Notes: generated by a model from the letters alone, not told the origin. A stretch of 64,000 nt of DNA from Pseudomonas marginalis (GCF_900105325.1 NZ_FNSU01000003.1:2108001-2172000), one strand, 5' to 3'. Shown: positions 7,851 to 16,952, counted from the first letter of the stretch. Made by a program: numbers and translations.

Positions 7851-8735
7851 TTACGCCAACTGAAATGCCGAGTGCTCACGCAGCGCCGCCACGCAGTGGT
7901 CGACGAAGCTGCGCACGCGCATCGGCGCATGCCGGCCCTCGCGGTACACCACGTGCACCGGCAAGGGCGCTGGCTCGTAGCTCGGCAGAAGGCGGCATAA
8001 CTGGCCGCCGAGCAGATGCTCATGCACCGGGTAGCTCAAGCAACGAACCAGCCCCGTGCCGTGCAGCGCCGCATTGATCGCGCCTTGCACCGTGGCGCAA
8101 CTCAGCCGCGCGCGGGCCTTGAGCTGGCAACCCTGGAATTCCCAATGCACCGGGTTGGCATTCGCGATCAGACGATGCTGCTTGAGGTCGTCCGGGTGTC
8201 GGGGTTCACCGTGCGCCGCCAGGTAATCGGGACTGGCGCAGAGGATCTGCCGCACGTGCCCGACCGGGCGCGCGATCAGCGATGAGCTGGGCAACTCGCC
8301 GACCAGGATCGCCACGTCCAGCCCCTCTTCGTGCAGGTTGGGGTAATAGTCGTGGTAGTGGGCGGTGAGCTGCACCGCAGGGTAACGATCCATGTAGCTG
8401 GCCAACAGCGGCGCCATCACATAGCGGCTGAACAGCAACGGCATGAACACCCGCAGATTGCCCTGGGCCTGCACATGCAAGCCCTTGGCCGAGGCTTCGG
8501 CGGCGTCCACGGCGGCCAGCAGGTGCACGCAGTCGGCCAGGTACGCGTGCCCGGCGTCGGTCAGGTTGACGCCGCGCGTACTGCGCGCCAGCAATGCCAC
8601 GCGCAGGCGCGCTTCCAGGCGGGCCACGGCGCGCACCAAGGTCGGGCCGGATACCTGGGCACTGCGCGCCGCCGACGCCAGGCTCGTTTGCCCGGCCAGC
8701 GCGGCGAACAGTTGCATGTCGCGATAACGTTCCAT
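7851..8735 (-). CDS. LysR-family transcriptional regulator
   Basis: A 294-residue regulator with an N-terminal winged HTH (MQLFAALAGQTSLASAARSAQVSGPTLV in outline, residues 7-34) and a LysR-type effector-binding domain. Its ATG overlaps the stop of the next upstream LysR gene by one base (TGATG), and the PPOX gene follows 79 bp downstream. GPTLVRAVARLEARL replaces the more usual SxxS recognition helix. Tandem LysR genes with overlapping ends suggest a duplicated regulator controlling the PPOX/GST neighbourhood. Confidence 0.88.
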   Translation of the reverse strand: MERYRDMQLFAALAGQTSLASAARSAQVSGPTLVRAVARLEARLRVALLARSTRGVNLTDAGHAYLADCVHLLAAVDAAEASAKGLHVQAQGNLRVFMPLLFSRYVMAPLLASYMDRYPAVQLTAHYHDYYPNLHEEGLDVAILVGELPSSSLIARPVGHVRQILCASPDYLAAHGEPRHPDDLKQHRLIANANPVHWEFQGCQLKARARLSCATVQGAINAALHGTGLVRCLSYPVHEHLLGGQLCRLLPSYEPAPLPVHVVYREGRHAPMRVRSFVDHCVAALREHSAFQLA

Positions 8736-9655
8736 CAGCCGCGCCGCTGCATCGCCGGGTTCAAAGCTGCGTCCTGGCCGAGGCGATGGCTGAGGAAATC
8801 GACAAAGGTGAGGATCTTGGCCGGCACCCGTGGGCTTTTCTGGAACACCACCTGGATCGGCAGCGCTGCCGGTTCAAAGTCCTCCAGGACAATCTCCAGC
8901 TCACCCGCCGCCACCGCCGCCGCGACCTGATAGGACAGCACCCGCGTGATGCCCCAACCCACTCTCGCCAGATTGATCGCCGCGTTGTTCGCCGTGACCA
9001 CCAGGCGCGGCTCCACCGGCACCGCCAATGGCTGGCCGCCCTCGACAAATGTCCACTCGCTCAGCAATTGGCTGGAAGACGAGGCAGCAAGCTTCGCCTC
9101 GCGTAACTGCGACGGGTGCCGAGGCCGGCCCTGCTGCGCCAGGTAAGCCGGCGCCGCACACACCACCCGGCGCACCTCACCGACCTTGATCGCCTGCTGC
9201 CCCGGCTCATGCAGATGACCGATACGCACCGCCACATCCACCCCTTCGTCGACCATGTTGACCACCCGATCCACCAGCAAGGCATTGATATTCACCAGCG
9301 GAAAACGGTCAAGGTACTCGCCCAGCACCGGCGCCACATACAACTCGCCAAACAGTACCGGTGCGGTCACCGTGAGGTGGCCGCAGGGGATCGAATAACT
9401 GCCCGCCGCCGCTTCTTCGGCTTCGTCCAGCTCGGCGAGGATGCGCCGGCAATCTTCGAGGTAACGCTGGCCGGCCTCGGTCAGGTGCAGGCTGCGGGTG
9501 GTGCGCGCCAGCAGCTGGGTGCCGATGCGCGCTTCCATGGCGGCGATGGCCCGGGTCACGCTGGGGGGCGAGGTGTTCAGGCGGCGCGCCGCGGCGGCAA
9601 ACCCCTCCTCCTCGGCCACTGCCAGGAACACCTGCATTTCGTGAAATCGGTCCAT
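8735..9655 (-). CDS. LysR-family transcriptional regulator
   Basis: A 306-residue LysR protein: HTH at residues about 5-35 (FLAVAEEEGFAAAARRL, then PPSVTRAIAAME) and the substrate domain with LTVTAPVLFGELYVAPVL, typical of the large DsdC/AaeR-like group. It is clearly related to the following LysR product; both end in a hydrophobic 'KILTFVDFLSHRL' / 'RVRSFVDHCVAAL' helix. It lies 18 bp after the GST gene, so GST, LysR, LysR and PPOX may form one transcript. Confidence 0.88.
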   Translation of the reverse strand: MDRFHEMQVFLAVAEEEGFAAAARRLNTSPPSVTRAIAAMEARIGTQLLARTTRSLHLTEAGQRYLEDCRRILAELDEAEEAAAGSYSIPCGHLTVTAPVLFGELYVAPVLGEYLDRFPLVNINALLVDRVVNMVDEGVDVAVRIGHLHEPGQQAIKVGEVRRVVCAAPAYLAQQGRPRHPSQLREAKLAASSSSQLLSEWTFVEGGQPLAVPVEPRLVVTANNAAINLARVGWGITRVLSYQVAAAVAAGELEIVLEDFEPAALPIQVVFQKSPRVPAKILTFVDFLSHRLGQDAALNPAMQRRG

Positions 9656-9673
9656 CGATGCGCCTCAGCAACG

Positions 9674-10306
9674 TTAATGTGATTGCAACCCTACCGCCGT
9701 ACGCGGCATGCCCACAAATCCCGGCAAGGCCTCGATACTGGCAAGCCAGGCGCGCACCTTAGGGTAGTCGGCCAGCGACACATTGCCTTCCGGCGCATGG
9801 GCCACATAGGTGTAGAACGCAATATCGGCGATGCTCGCTTGCTCCCCCGCCAGGAAGCGGGTTTCGCTCAGTTGCTGCTCCACCAGTGCCAACAAGCCAT
9901 GGGCACGGCTGATCGCCGCCGCCGCATCCACATCGGCACCGAATACCACAGCCAGCCGTGCGGTGGCGGGCCCGGCGTGCAGCTGGCCGGCGGCCGCCGA
10001 CAGCCAGCGCTGTACGCGCGCCTGCCCCACCGGGTCGCTTGGCAACCATTGGCCCTTGCCGTATTTCGTGGCGAGGTAGACCAGGATCGCGTTGGAGTCC
10101 GCCAGTACGGTGCCGTTATCGTCAATCGCCGGGACCTGGCCGAAACGGTTGATGGTCGCAGTGAAGTCAGCGCTTTTATGCGCGCCTTGCTTGAGGTCCA
10201 CCAGGATGAACTCGCTGGGCAATCCCAGCAGGGACAGCATCAGCTCGGCCCGATGGGAATGGCCGGACAAGGGGAAACCATAGAGTTTGATCGCAGGCTG
10301 GGACAT
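9674..10306 (-). CDS. Glutathione S-transferase family protein
   Basis: A 210-residue GST. The N-terminal thioredoxin-like domain has KLYGFPLSGHSHRAELMLSL, with Ser/His near the catalytic position, and the cis-Pro and GSH gamma-Glu site QVPAIDDNGTVLADSNAILVYLA. The helical C-terminal domain contains FLAGEQASIADIAFYTY, the N-capping box of the GST fold. It resembles the small bacterial GSTs linked to detoxification. The start at 10306 is preceded by GGAG; the longer frame to 10372 lacks support. First gene of the minus-strand group ending at the PPOX gene. Confidence 0.85.
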   Translation of the reverse strand: MSQPAIKLYGFPLSGHSHRAELMLSLLGLPSEFILVDLKQGAHKSADFTATINRFGQVPAIDDNGTVLADSNAILVYLATKYGKGQWLPSDPVGQARVQRWLSAAAGQLHAGPATARLAVVFGADVDAAAAISRAHGLLALVEQQLSETRFLAGEQASIADIAFYTYVAHAPEGNVSLADYPKVRAWLASIEALPGFVGMPRTAVGLQSH

Positions 10307-10409
10307 GTAAGGCTCCAAGGGTGGGGTTTTGACACCGGCATGTTCCACCGCTGCGCCGACCACTGGAATCACCAGCTTTTACAATCCAGCATTTCAGCCG
10401 GTGAAACAA

Positions 10410-11282
10410 TCACTCGCCAAACAATTCGACGATCAACGCAAACAGCGTGGTCTTCACCGCACTGTCCAACGTGGTCCAGGCCAACCCCGTACGCGCCTGA
10501 AACGCCCCCAACGCCAGTGGCCGCGACACACAATTGGCCGGCAACGCCCGCGCGGCCTGCTGCGGCAGTACGCCGACGCCCAACCCGGCGCAGACCAGCG
10601 CGAGCATGGTGGTGAACTCGCCCAGTTCGGACGCGATCTGCAAAGGGATGCCCACGGCCTGGATAAATTCGTCGTAGAACCCCGGCGCATAGCGCCGCGC
10701 AAGGATGTACACCGGCACGTCGAGCAGGTCGCCGGGCTGGATCGACGCCTGCGCGGCCAGCGGATGATCCATCGGCAGGGCCACGCAGAACGGCTCGCGC
10801 AGCACCACGCGGGTCTGCACCCCAGGGTAGGCGGCAGGCAGGCGCATCAGGCCGAAATCCAGGCGATCGTTCTTCAGCGCGGCGGCTTGATCGGGGCCGG
10901 GCATGTCCTTGAGTTCCAGCTCGATACGCGGGTAGCGCTGATGCACCATGCGGATCAACTCGGGTAACAGGTGCGGCAATACCGACGACACAAAGCCCAG
11001 GCGCACCCGGCCGATTTCCCCCCGGTTGGACGCCCGCGCCGCCTCCGCCGCCCGCGCGGCCTGGTGCAGGGTCGCCTGGGCTTCGGGCAGGAATACCCGA
11101 CCGGCATCGGTCAAGGTCACCGAGTGGCGATTGCGGTCCAGCAGGCGTACGCCCAGGCCAGTTTCGAGCAGCTTGATCTGCATGCTCAGGGCCGGTTGCA
11201 CAATCGACAACTGCGCCGCCGCCCGGCCGAAATGCAGCTCCTGGGCCAGTACCACAAAGGCGCGCAAGTGCTTGAGCTCCAT
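10410..11282 (-). CDS. LysR-family regulator, divergent from the idonate/gluconate genes
   Basis: A 290-residue LysR protein: MELKHLRAFVVLAQELHFGRAAAQLSIVQPALS in outline is the canonical CbnR/BenM-like HTH (LHFGRAA, QPALS). The effector domain has LGFVSSVLPHLLPELI and ends at AWTTLDSAVKTTLFALIV. The start at 11282 has GGGGAGG seven bases upstream; the frame stays open to 11333 but lacks support there. It is transcribed away from the SDR gene with a 129-bp shared region holding a TGATC-AGCC-GATCA dyad, so it likely regulates the idnO/idnD-like pair. Confidence 0.88.
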   Translation of the reverse strand: MELKHLRAFVVLAQELHFGRAAAQLSIVQPALSMQIKLLETGLGVRLLDRNRHSVTLTDAGRVFLPEAQATLHQAARAAEAARASNRGEIGRVRLGFVSSVLPHLLPELIRMVHQRYPRIELELKDMPGPDQAAALKNDRLDFGLMRLPAAYPGVQTRVVLREPFCVALPMDHPLAAQASIQPGDLLDVPVYILARRYAPGFYDEFIQAVGIPLQIASELGEFTTMLALVCAGLGVGVLPQQAARALPANCVSRPLALGAFQARTGLAWTTLDSAVKTTLFALIVELFGE

Positions 11283-11308
11283 CGATCCTCCCCGGTTATC
11301 ACGGATAT

Positions 11309-11322
11309 TGATCAGCCGATCA
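11309..11322. promoter_or_regulatory. Dyad in the divergent LysR/SDR promoter region
   Basis: TGATC-AGCC-GATCA is a perfect inverted repeat, 27 bp upstream of the LysR start and about 90 bp upstream of the SDR gene. Its AT-rich flanks and T...A ends resemble LysR-type boxes. No binding data can be inferred. Confidence 0.35.
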
Positions 11323-11411
11323 TAAATGAACATTGGACCTGCGCCCTACACCGGAGTGAAGTTAAGCCAATCAGCCGTTGTTTTGATTATCACAAGCGCG
11401 CCCGGAGAAAC

Positions 11412-12191
11412 ATGCCCATGCAAAGCGTTCTAGACACCTTTCGCCTCGATGGCCGGCTGGCGCTGGTCACCGGCTCCAGTGCCGGTATCGGCCTGGCCAT
11501 CGCCCGAGGCCTGGCCCAGGCCGGTGCGCGGGTGGTGCTCAACGGGCGTAACCGCAGCACCTTGCGCGACGCGGCCGCGCTGCTGACCCTTGAAGGCCTG
11601 GAGGTGCACACCCAAGCGTTCGATGTGACCGACAGCGCGGCGATCCAGGCCGGCGTGGCCGCTATCGAGGAACGCCTCGGGCCCTTGGACATCCTGGTCA
11701 ACAACGCCGGCATGCAGCGCCGTGGGCCGCTGGAAGACTACAGCGAGCAGCATTGGCGCGAACTGATCAGCACCAACCTCGACAGCGCCTTTCTGGTGGG
11801 CCAGGCCGTGGCGCGAGCGATGATCCCGCGCAAGCGTGGGCGCATCATCAATATCTGTTCGGTGCAAAGTGAATTGGGCCGCCCGGGCATCGCGCCGTAT
11901 GCAGCGAGCAAAGGCGCGTTGAAGATGCTCACCAAGGGCATGGCCATCGACTGGGGCCCCCACGGGCTGACGGTCAACGGTATCGGCCCCGGCTACTTCA
12001 AGACCGAGTTGAACGCCAACCTGGTGACCAACCCCGAGTTCAGCGACTGGCTGGTGCAACGTACGCCAAGCCGACGCTGGGGCGACGTCGCTGAGTTGGC
12101 CGGTGCGGCGGTGTTCCTGGCCAGCGATGCCGCGAGTTTCGTCAACGGTCATATCCTCTATGTCGACGGTGGCATCACCGCGTCGCTGTAA
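11412..12191 (+). CDS. idnO: SDR-family oxidoreductase, probable gluconate 5-dehydrogenase
   Basis: A classical short-chain dehydrogenase of about 259 residues: cofactor loop TGSSAGIGLAIA, NNAG motif (LVNNAGMQ), Ser and the YxxxK catalytic pair (PYAASKGALKML), and a C-terminal GGITASL end. FRLDGRLALVTGSS and the NAD(P)-binding NGRN motif point to the IdnO/gluconate 5-dehydrogenase branch, which reduces 5-keto-D-gluconate to D-gluconate. The zinc-dependent idonate dehydrogenase follows after 14 bp, which supports this call. ATGs at 11412 and 11418 are both possible; the longer frame from 10971 runs through the LysR gene and promoter and is not real. Confidence 0.75.
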   Translation: MPMQSVLDTFRLDGRLALVTGSSAGIGLAIARGLAQAGARVVLNGRNRSTLRDAAALLTLEGLEVHTQAFDVTDSAAIQAGVAAIEERLGPLDILVNNAGMQRRGPLEDYSEQHWRELISTNLDSAFLVGQAVARAMIPRKRGRIINICSVQSELGRPGIAPYAASKGALKMLTKGMAIDWGPHGLTVNGIGPGYFKTELNANLVTNPEFSDWLVQRTPSRRWGDVAELAGAAVFLASDAASFVNGHILYVDGGITASL

Positions 12192-12205
12192 CCCTGGAGA
12201 ACCCT

Positions 12206-13258
12206 ATGCACGCCATTGTCTGCCACGCCTCAAAAGACCTGCGGGTCAGCCCCCAGGACGAACCTCACAGCCTGGGCCCCGAGCAACTGCGCGTGCGCAT
12301 TGCCCGCGGCGGCATCTGCGGCTCGGACTTGCACTATTACCAGCACGGCGGCTTCGGCACCGTGCGCCTGCGCGAGCCGATGGTGCTCGGCCATGAAGTG
12401 TCGGCAGTGATCGATGCCGTGGGCTCCGACGCCGGCCGGTTCAAGGTCGGCCAGCGCATTGCCGTATCGCCCTCGCGTCCGTGCGGTGCTTGCCGTTATT
12501 GCCATCAAGGCCTGCCCAACCACTGCCTGGACATGCGCTTCTACGGCAGCGCGATGCCCTTCCCGCATATCCAGGGCGCGTTCCGCCAGAGCCTGGTGAT
12601 CGAGACGCATCAGGCACATCTTTTGGCCGATCATGTCAGCCTCGCCGAAGGTGCACTGGCCGAACCGCTGTCGGTGGGGTTGCATGCGATCCAACGGGCC
12701 GGCGCAGTATTCGGCAAGCGCGTGCTGGTGACCGGTTGCGGCCCCATCGGCAACCTGCTGATCGCCGGCCTGCGCGCCGCCGGTGCGGCTGAAATCGTCG
12801 CGGTGGACCTGTCCGCCAGCGCCCTGGCCTGCGCGAAAAAAATGGGCGCCACGCGCACCCACAACATCGCCGACGGCATCGACGCGCTCAAGCGCTACAC
12901 CGCCGAGAAGGGTTACTTCGAGGTGATGTTCGAAGTCTCCGGCAGTGCCCAGGCCCTGCGTAACGGCCTGGACTGCATCGCCCCACGCGGCGTGCTGGTC
13001 ACGGTCGGCTTGGGCGGTGAGGTGTCGCTGCCGCTGAACCTGCTGGTCAGCCGCGAGATCGACCTGCGCGGCACCTTCCGCTTCCACAGTGAGTTTGCCC
13101 AGGCGGTGGACTTGCTCAATCGCCAGGTTATCGACGTGTGCCCGGTGATCTCCCACACGGTGCCGTTCGAACAGGCGGTGCAGGCGTTTGAACTGGCGGC
13201 GGACAAGACCCAGGCGATGAAGGTGGTGCTGGATTTTGGCGTGGTGGATCAGCCTTGA
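12206..13258 (+). CDS. idnD: L-idonate 5-dehydrogenase, zinc-dependent
   Basis: A 350-residue medium-chain zinc dehydrogenase. Catalytic zinc site: Cys38 (GGICGSD), His63 and Glu64 (LGHEV). Structural zinc: Cys93, Cys96, Cys99 and Cys107 (PCGACRYC, NHC). The Rossmann glycine motif is VTGCGPIGNL. SDLHYYQHGG is the hallmark of L-idonate/sorbitol dehydrogenases. It oxidises L-idonate to 5-keto-D-gluconate, which the upstream SDR would reduce to gluconate for the Entner-Doudoroff route. CTGGAGAACC precedes the start. No dedicated transporter or kinase is adjacent. Confidence 0.82.
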   Translation: MHAIVCHASKDLRVSPQDEPHSLGPEQLRVRIARGGICGSDLHYYQHGGFGTVRLREPMVLGHEVSAVIDAVGSDAGRFKVGQRIAVSPSRPCGACRYCHQGLPNHCLDMRFYGSAMPFPHIQGAFRQSLVIETHQAHLLADHVSLAEGALAEPLSVGLHAIQRAGAVFGKRVLVTGCGPIGNLLIAGLRAAGAAEIVAVDLSASALACAKKMGATRTHNIADGIDALKRYTAEKGYFEVMFEVSGSAQALRNGLDCIAPRGVLVTVGLGGEVSLPLNLLVSREIDLRGTFRFHSEFAQAVDLLNRQVIDVCPVISHTVPFEQAVQAFELAADKTQAMKVVLDFGVVDQP

Positions 13259-13293
13259 ACCTGTGATGAGCCCTTCGGGGTCAGCCATACTTT

Positions 13294-13421
13294 TGTGGCG
13301 AGCGGGCTTGCCCTAGGCTTTTTGTAGGAGCGAGCTTGCTCGCGAAAAACGCCCAGACAACGCGCTCATTCTCGATAAGCGCGGTGGCCCTGAGTTCTTC
13401 GCGAGCAAGCTCGCTCCTACA
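13294..13421. repeat. REPIN plus single REP element
   Basis: TGTAGGAGCGAGCTTGCTCG then CGAA (13323-13346) is followed by its exact reverse complement at 13398-13421, separated by 51 bp: a standard REPIN. A single further REP-like sequence (TGTGGCGAGCGGGCTTGCCC) starts at about 13296. It lies between the convergent idnD and fetB genes and may end their transcripts. Confidence 0.85.
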
Positions 13422-13448
13422 GTGAATCACTTTCGCTTAACTGAACGC

Positions 13449-14240
13449 TTAGCGCTCTTGCAAGCGCTCACGCAAAAACCGGTGGCTCCTGGAAAACAAC
13501 CGCCGATAGGTCAACAACACCGCCCCCACCGTGCCCAACGCCGACGACGCGGCAATCAGGAACATGATCACGATCTGATACCGCACCGCGTCCACCGGAC
13601 TTTCCCCCGCCAGCACCTGGCCGGTCATCATGCCGGGCAGGCTGACAATGCCGACCACGGTCATTTGGTTCAGCGTCGGGATCATCCCCGCGCGTACCGC
13701 CTGGCGGATCGCTTCCTGCGCCGCCTCCCAGCGTGAGCCGCCGAGGGCCAGGATCATCTCGATGGTGTTGCGCCCCGAGGTCAGTTCCTGGGTCATGCGT
13801 TCGATCCCCAGGGACACACCGGTCAGGGTGTTGCCGAGGATCATGCCGAGGATCGGGATCGCGTACTGAGGCTCGTACCACGGGTGGATGCGGATCACCG
13901 CAAACAAGCCCACTGCCGTCACCAGCCACGAACTGCCCCACACCGACAGGATGCTGTCGACCCTTTGCCCCCGGTACGTGCGACGCCCACGCCCCGCCGC
14001 CGACAGCCCGGCGATCAGGGTCATTGCGCCCATCAACGGCAGTACCACATACCAGTAGGCGAACGCGAACACCCAGCCCAGCAGGTAACCGATGGCCGAC
14101 AGTTGCACCACGGTACGCACCGCCGCCCACAGCAACTGGCGGCCCAGGCCCAGGCGCAGCAGCAGGGAGAGCGCACCGTTGACCAGGATCAGCGAAGCGG
14201 CGATGGCCATGTCCAGGGCGGTGAGGTTTTGATAGTTCAT
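13449..14240 (-). CDS. fetB: Iron export ABC transporter permease FetB (UPF0014)
   Basis: A 263-residue membrane protein with about seven helices, in the UPF0014/YbbM family. Typical features are VVQLSAIGYLLGWVF, a positively charged loop (GRGRRTYRG), PILGMILGNTLTGVSLGIERM and GIVSLPGMMTGQVLAG. In E. coli FetAB exports iron and helps survival under oxidative stress. Its ATG overlaps the fetA stop by four bases. The downstream gap carries a REPIN. Confidence 0.88.
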   Translation of the reverse strand: MNYQNLTALDMAIAASLILVNGALSLLLRLGLGRQLLWAAVRTVVQLSAIGYLLGWVFAFAYWYVVLPLMGAMTLIAGLSAAGRGRRTYRGQRVDSILSVWGSSWLVTAVGLFAVIRIHPWYEPQYAIPILGMILGNTLTGVSLGIERMTQELTSGRNTIEMILALGGSRWEAAQEAIRQAVRAGMIPTLNQMTVVGIVSLPGMMTGQVLAGESPVDAVRYQIVIMFLIAASSALGTVGAVLLTYRRLFSRSHRFLRERLQER

Positions 14241-14914
14241 GGCTGGACCGCCTCGCTCAACACCCCGGCACTCATCTGCCAGTGGATGTCGCTCATGCGC
14301 CGGGCCTGGTCGAGGTCGTGGGACACCCAGACATAGGCGCGGGCATTGTCGCCGGCAAACCAGGCGCTGATCAACGCTTCCACATCGCGGGATGAGGTGG
14401 GGTCGAGGGCGGCGGTGGGTTCGTCCAGCAGCAGCACCTCGGGGTTGAGTTGCAGGGTGCGGATCAGCGAGACCACCTGGGCCTCGCCACCCGACAGGTC
14501 CAACGCGTTCTTGGTCAAAAAATCCGCCGCCTTACCGGCATGCCCCAGCAAAGTGGTCACCGCTTCCGGGTCGAAGCGACGCTGGCGCAGGGTCTTGAGG
14601 CTGAAGGGAAAACGCAGGTTGTCCTCCACCGTGCCTTCGAGCAGCGCCGGGCGTTGGGACAGGTAGCTGATATGGCTGCGGTAGTGCGGAATCTGCGCAT
14701 CGACAATCGGCTGGCTATTCCACAGCACCTGCCCGCTGGTGGGGGCGTCCAGCAACGCCAATGCGCGCAGCAACACACTTTTGCCAGAGCCGGAGGAACC
14801 GGTGATCGACACCCGGTCGGCGCGGTTCAAGGTGAAACTCGTGGGTTGGAGCAACAGCACCTGGCGGCGCTCGTCCATGCGCGTGAGGGCGCGGGTTTCG
14901 ATCAGTGCACTCAT
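14237..14914 (-). CDS. fetA: Iron export ABC transporter ATP-binding protein FetA
   Basis: A 225-residue ATPase starting MSALIETRAL. Walker A GSSGSGKS, signature LSGGEAQV and Walker B LLLDEPTAALD are all present, followed by WVSHD. The small size and the paired FetB permease identify the FetA branch. The frame extends to 14989, but the additional residues (RACRTIAPNRFK) look untranslated. First gene of the two-gene operon, divergent from the DUF1835 gene over a 690-bp repeat-filled gap. Confidence 0.88.
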   Translation of the reverse strand: MSALIETRALTRMDERRQVLLLQPTSFTLNRADRVSITGSSGSGKSVLLRALALLDAPTSGQVLWNSQPIVDAQIPHYRSHISYLSQRPALLEGTVEDNLRFPFSLKTLRQRRFDPEAVTTLLGHAGKAADFLTKNALDLSGGEAQVVSLIRTLQLNPEVLLLDEPTAALDPTSSRDVEALISAWFAGDNARAYVWVSHDLDQARRMSDIHWQMSAGVLSEAVQP

Positions 14915-15010
14915 GGACGCGGTGTCCCTCTTAAACCTGTTGGGCGCAATGGTGCGGCAGGCGCGGGAAGTTTTCATGAAAAATTTCAAACTATCGCCAC
15001 CACTACGGCG

Positions 15011-15102
15011 AAGGCCTTTTGCTTACTTTTGGGCCTTTCCAAAAGTGAGCCGCCGTAAGGGCGGAACCCATAGCGGCCGTTACCGCAGCAACGGATATGT
15101 AC
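15011..15102 (+). repeat. Palindromic module, copy A
   Basis: Starts GAAGGCCTTTTGCTTACTTT, contains the stem GGGCCTTTCC/AAAAGTGAG and the pair CGCC-GTAA-GGGCG, and ends CCGCAGCAACGGATATGTAC. A further hairpin (GGTCGGCC...GGCCGCC) follows to about 15140. Five other copies lie in the window (B 21845-21937, C 25657-25754, D 26223-26316, E 40704-40797, F 40975-41068). Confidence 0.8.
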
Positions 15103-15149
15103 CCGGCCCAATCCAAAAAAAAGGTCGGCCCAGAGGCCGCCATCGGGGC

Positions 15150-15379
15150 ATAGGTATCTACACAACTTTGGCTCAACGCTGAACGCCCCGCAGATTGGGC
15201 TGTTGTGGCGAGCGGGCTTGTCCCGCGCTGGGCTGCGTAGCAGCCCCAGTAAAGAAGAACGCGGTGTATCAGACACTCTGTAGAGGCTGGTTTTGGGGCT
15301 GCTTCGCAGCCCAGCGCGGGACAAGCCCGCTCGCCACAGGGAGATTTGTCAGGATCTGAAAAGTTGTGTAGATACCCAT
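15150..15379. repeat. REPIN nested inside a 19-bp inverted repeat
   Basis: Outer arms ATAGGTATCTACACAACTT (15150-15168) and AAGTTGTGTAGATACCCAT (15361-15379) are inverted repeats with one mismatch. Inside is a REPIN with 33-bp perfect arms (15204-15236 and 15306-15338; TGTGGCGAGCGGGCTTGTCC...). The remaining sequence between 15380 and the DUF1835 gene shows no clear feature apart from AAGGAG at 15598. Confidence 0.8.
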
Positions 15380-15608
15380 CGCCATCGGGAACAAGCACCC
15401 TCCCACACTTGACCCCGTGCAACCCAAAAAAGAGTACGGGTTTGATCCCAAGCCCGATTTGCAATCAAACGCCGCAGTGCCTATATTTCCCGCCTGGCGC
15501 TCTCTACGCCACCTTCCGCGGAAAGGGCTGCGCCCAGGACAATGAAGCTCTACCTCATTTCTACGACTCCCAACCTTAAAGCGGAAAAGGTTTGTGCAAG
15601 GAGATCGT

Positions 15609-16817
15609 ATGTCGCAACGCCCTGTATCCTCCAACACCGATGGCCGTCTCAACCTTGAGCAACAGCGCAAGCGCGCCAAGGAACTGTTGCGCCAGCTGAA
15701 AGCCCAGGACCCCGGCGCCACCCTGTCTCAGGCCCAATGGCAGATCGCCAGGCAACTGGGTTTCAGCAGTTGGCCCAAGCTCAAGGCCCATGTCGACGCC
15801 ATTGATTTCGCCGCCCGCCATCCCGACTTTGCCGCCAGCGACGAAGCGCGCACCACCCACTGGCGCTGCGGCAATGACATTGCCCATAGCCTTCAGATTG
15901 CCGGGTTCAAGGGCCACTTCCACATGCTGAGCGACCCGCTGTGCATGGGGCCGGTTCGCGACATACCCACCGCAGAATTCCGCGCCCTGCGCAGCGCGTT
16001 CATCAGCCAGGCCTTTGCCCTGCCCTTAGCGGACGTCACGCGCCGCGTCGACGATGAATACGATCAGCTCCACACCTTGGCCAGTGCCGAGCACAGCGTG
16101 CTGTGGTGCGAGGCGGACGCCTATGACCAGTTGTTCCTGATCCGTGCCCTGGCCGGCCTGGAGCAGGCACCGCCCAAGCTGGAGCTGATCGAGGTGGATC
16201 GTATTCCCGGTGTCGAGCGCTTTATCGGTATCGGCCAGTTGGCGCCGGATGTATTGGCGTGGCTATGGCTACAGCGGCGCCTCATCGGTGACGATGCGGT
16301 GCAACTGGCCAAACAGGCCTGGTCGGCCTATTGCGACAGCTCACCGACCCCGTTGGCCGAGCTTGCCCATGGCAAACACCCGGCCCTGCCCTTGCTGGCG
16401 CCGGCGCTGTTGCGTCAATTACAGGAGTTGCCGGGAACACGCGATGGCCTGTCGCTGACCGAGCGCCTGGCCCTGACCTACCTCGCCGAAGCCGGGCCGC
16501 TGCCGTTTGGCCGTGTGTTCGCCGAACTGGCGGCCAGGCGCGACCCGCTGCCGTTCCTGGGGGACATGATGTTTCATGCGCTGTTGCGGCCGTTGATCGA
16601 TGGCGAGCAGCCGTTGCTGACGGAAACCGAGGCGCATCTGGACTGGCCCCGCCGCCCGCTGTCGCTGACCCCCTTGGGCCATAGCGTGCTCAACGGACAG
16701 GCGTACTGGCTCGACCATGCCAGCCACGAACGCTGGGTGGGCGGAACGTGCATCAGGCCCGGCCAACCGCACTGGATGATTGATGAGGCCCTGCGCCCCC
16801 AGTACAGAACACCGTAA
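15609..16817 (+). CDS. DUF1835-type domain protein
   Basis: A 402-residue cytoplasmic protein. An N-terminal helical segment (LEQQRKRAKELLRQLK, then ATLSQAQWQIARQLGFSSWPKLKAH, residues about 15-62) resembles the short ankyrin-linked helix seen ahead of these proteins. DUF1835 follows from about residue 83 (DIAHSLQIAGFKGHFHMLSDPLCMGP), with VLWCEADAYDQLFLIRAL and a C-terminal DUF3658-like part. The biochemical role is unknown. AAGGAG five bases before the ATG at 15609 fixes the start; a strong terminator follows four bases after the stop. Confidence 0.75.
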   Translation: MSQRPVSSNTDGRLNLEQQRKRAKELLRQLKAQDPGATLSQAQWQIARQLGFSSWPKLKAHVDAIDFAARHPDFAASDEARTTHWRCGNDIAHSLQIAGFKGHFHMLSDPLCMGPVRDIPTAEFRALRSAFISQAFALPLADVTRRVDDEYDQLHTLASAEHSVLWCEADAYDQLFLIRALAGLEQAPPKLELIEVDRIPGVERFIGIGQLAPDVLAWLWLQRRLIGDDAVQLAKQAWSAYCDSSPTPLAELAHGKHPALPLLAPALLRQLQELPGTRDGLSLTERLALTYLAEAGPLPFGRVFAELAARRDPLPFLGDMMFHALLRPLIDGEQPLLTETEAHLDWPRRPLSLTPLGHSVLNGQAYWLDHASHERWVGGTCIRPGQPHWMIDEALRPQYRTP

Positions 16818-16820
16818 AAA

Positions 16821-16855
16821 AACAGCCCGCCGTGCATCACCCACGGCGGGCTGTT
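16821..16855 (+). terminator. Rho-independent terminator
   Basis: AACAGCCCGCCGTG-CATCACC-CACGGCGGGCTGTT is a perfect 14-bp stem followed by TT, immediately after the DUF1835 stop. The A-run before it makes it potentially bidirectional. Confidence 0.9.
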
Positions 16856-16952
16856 TTAGTAGTCATCGGCGCCCAGGCTGAAGACGGTGGTGCATCAACG
16901 CTGAATCAGGCTAAGGTGCCGCCCACGCGCCCTTTCCCTGCGAGACCTCTGC

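Noticed and set aside
15011..15385. CRISPR array
   Set aside because: Repeats are palindromic, of several types and irregularly spaced, and no cas gene is present.
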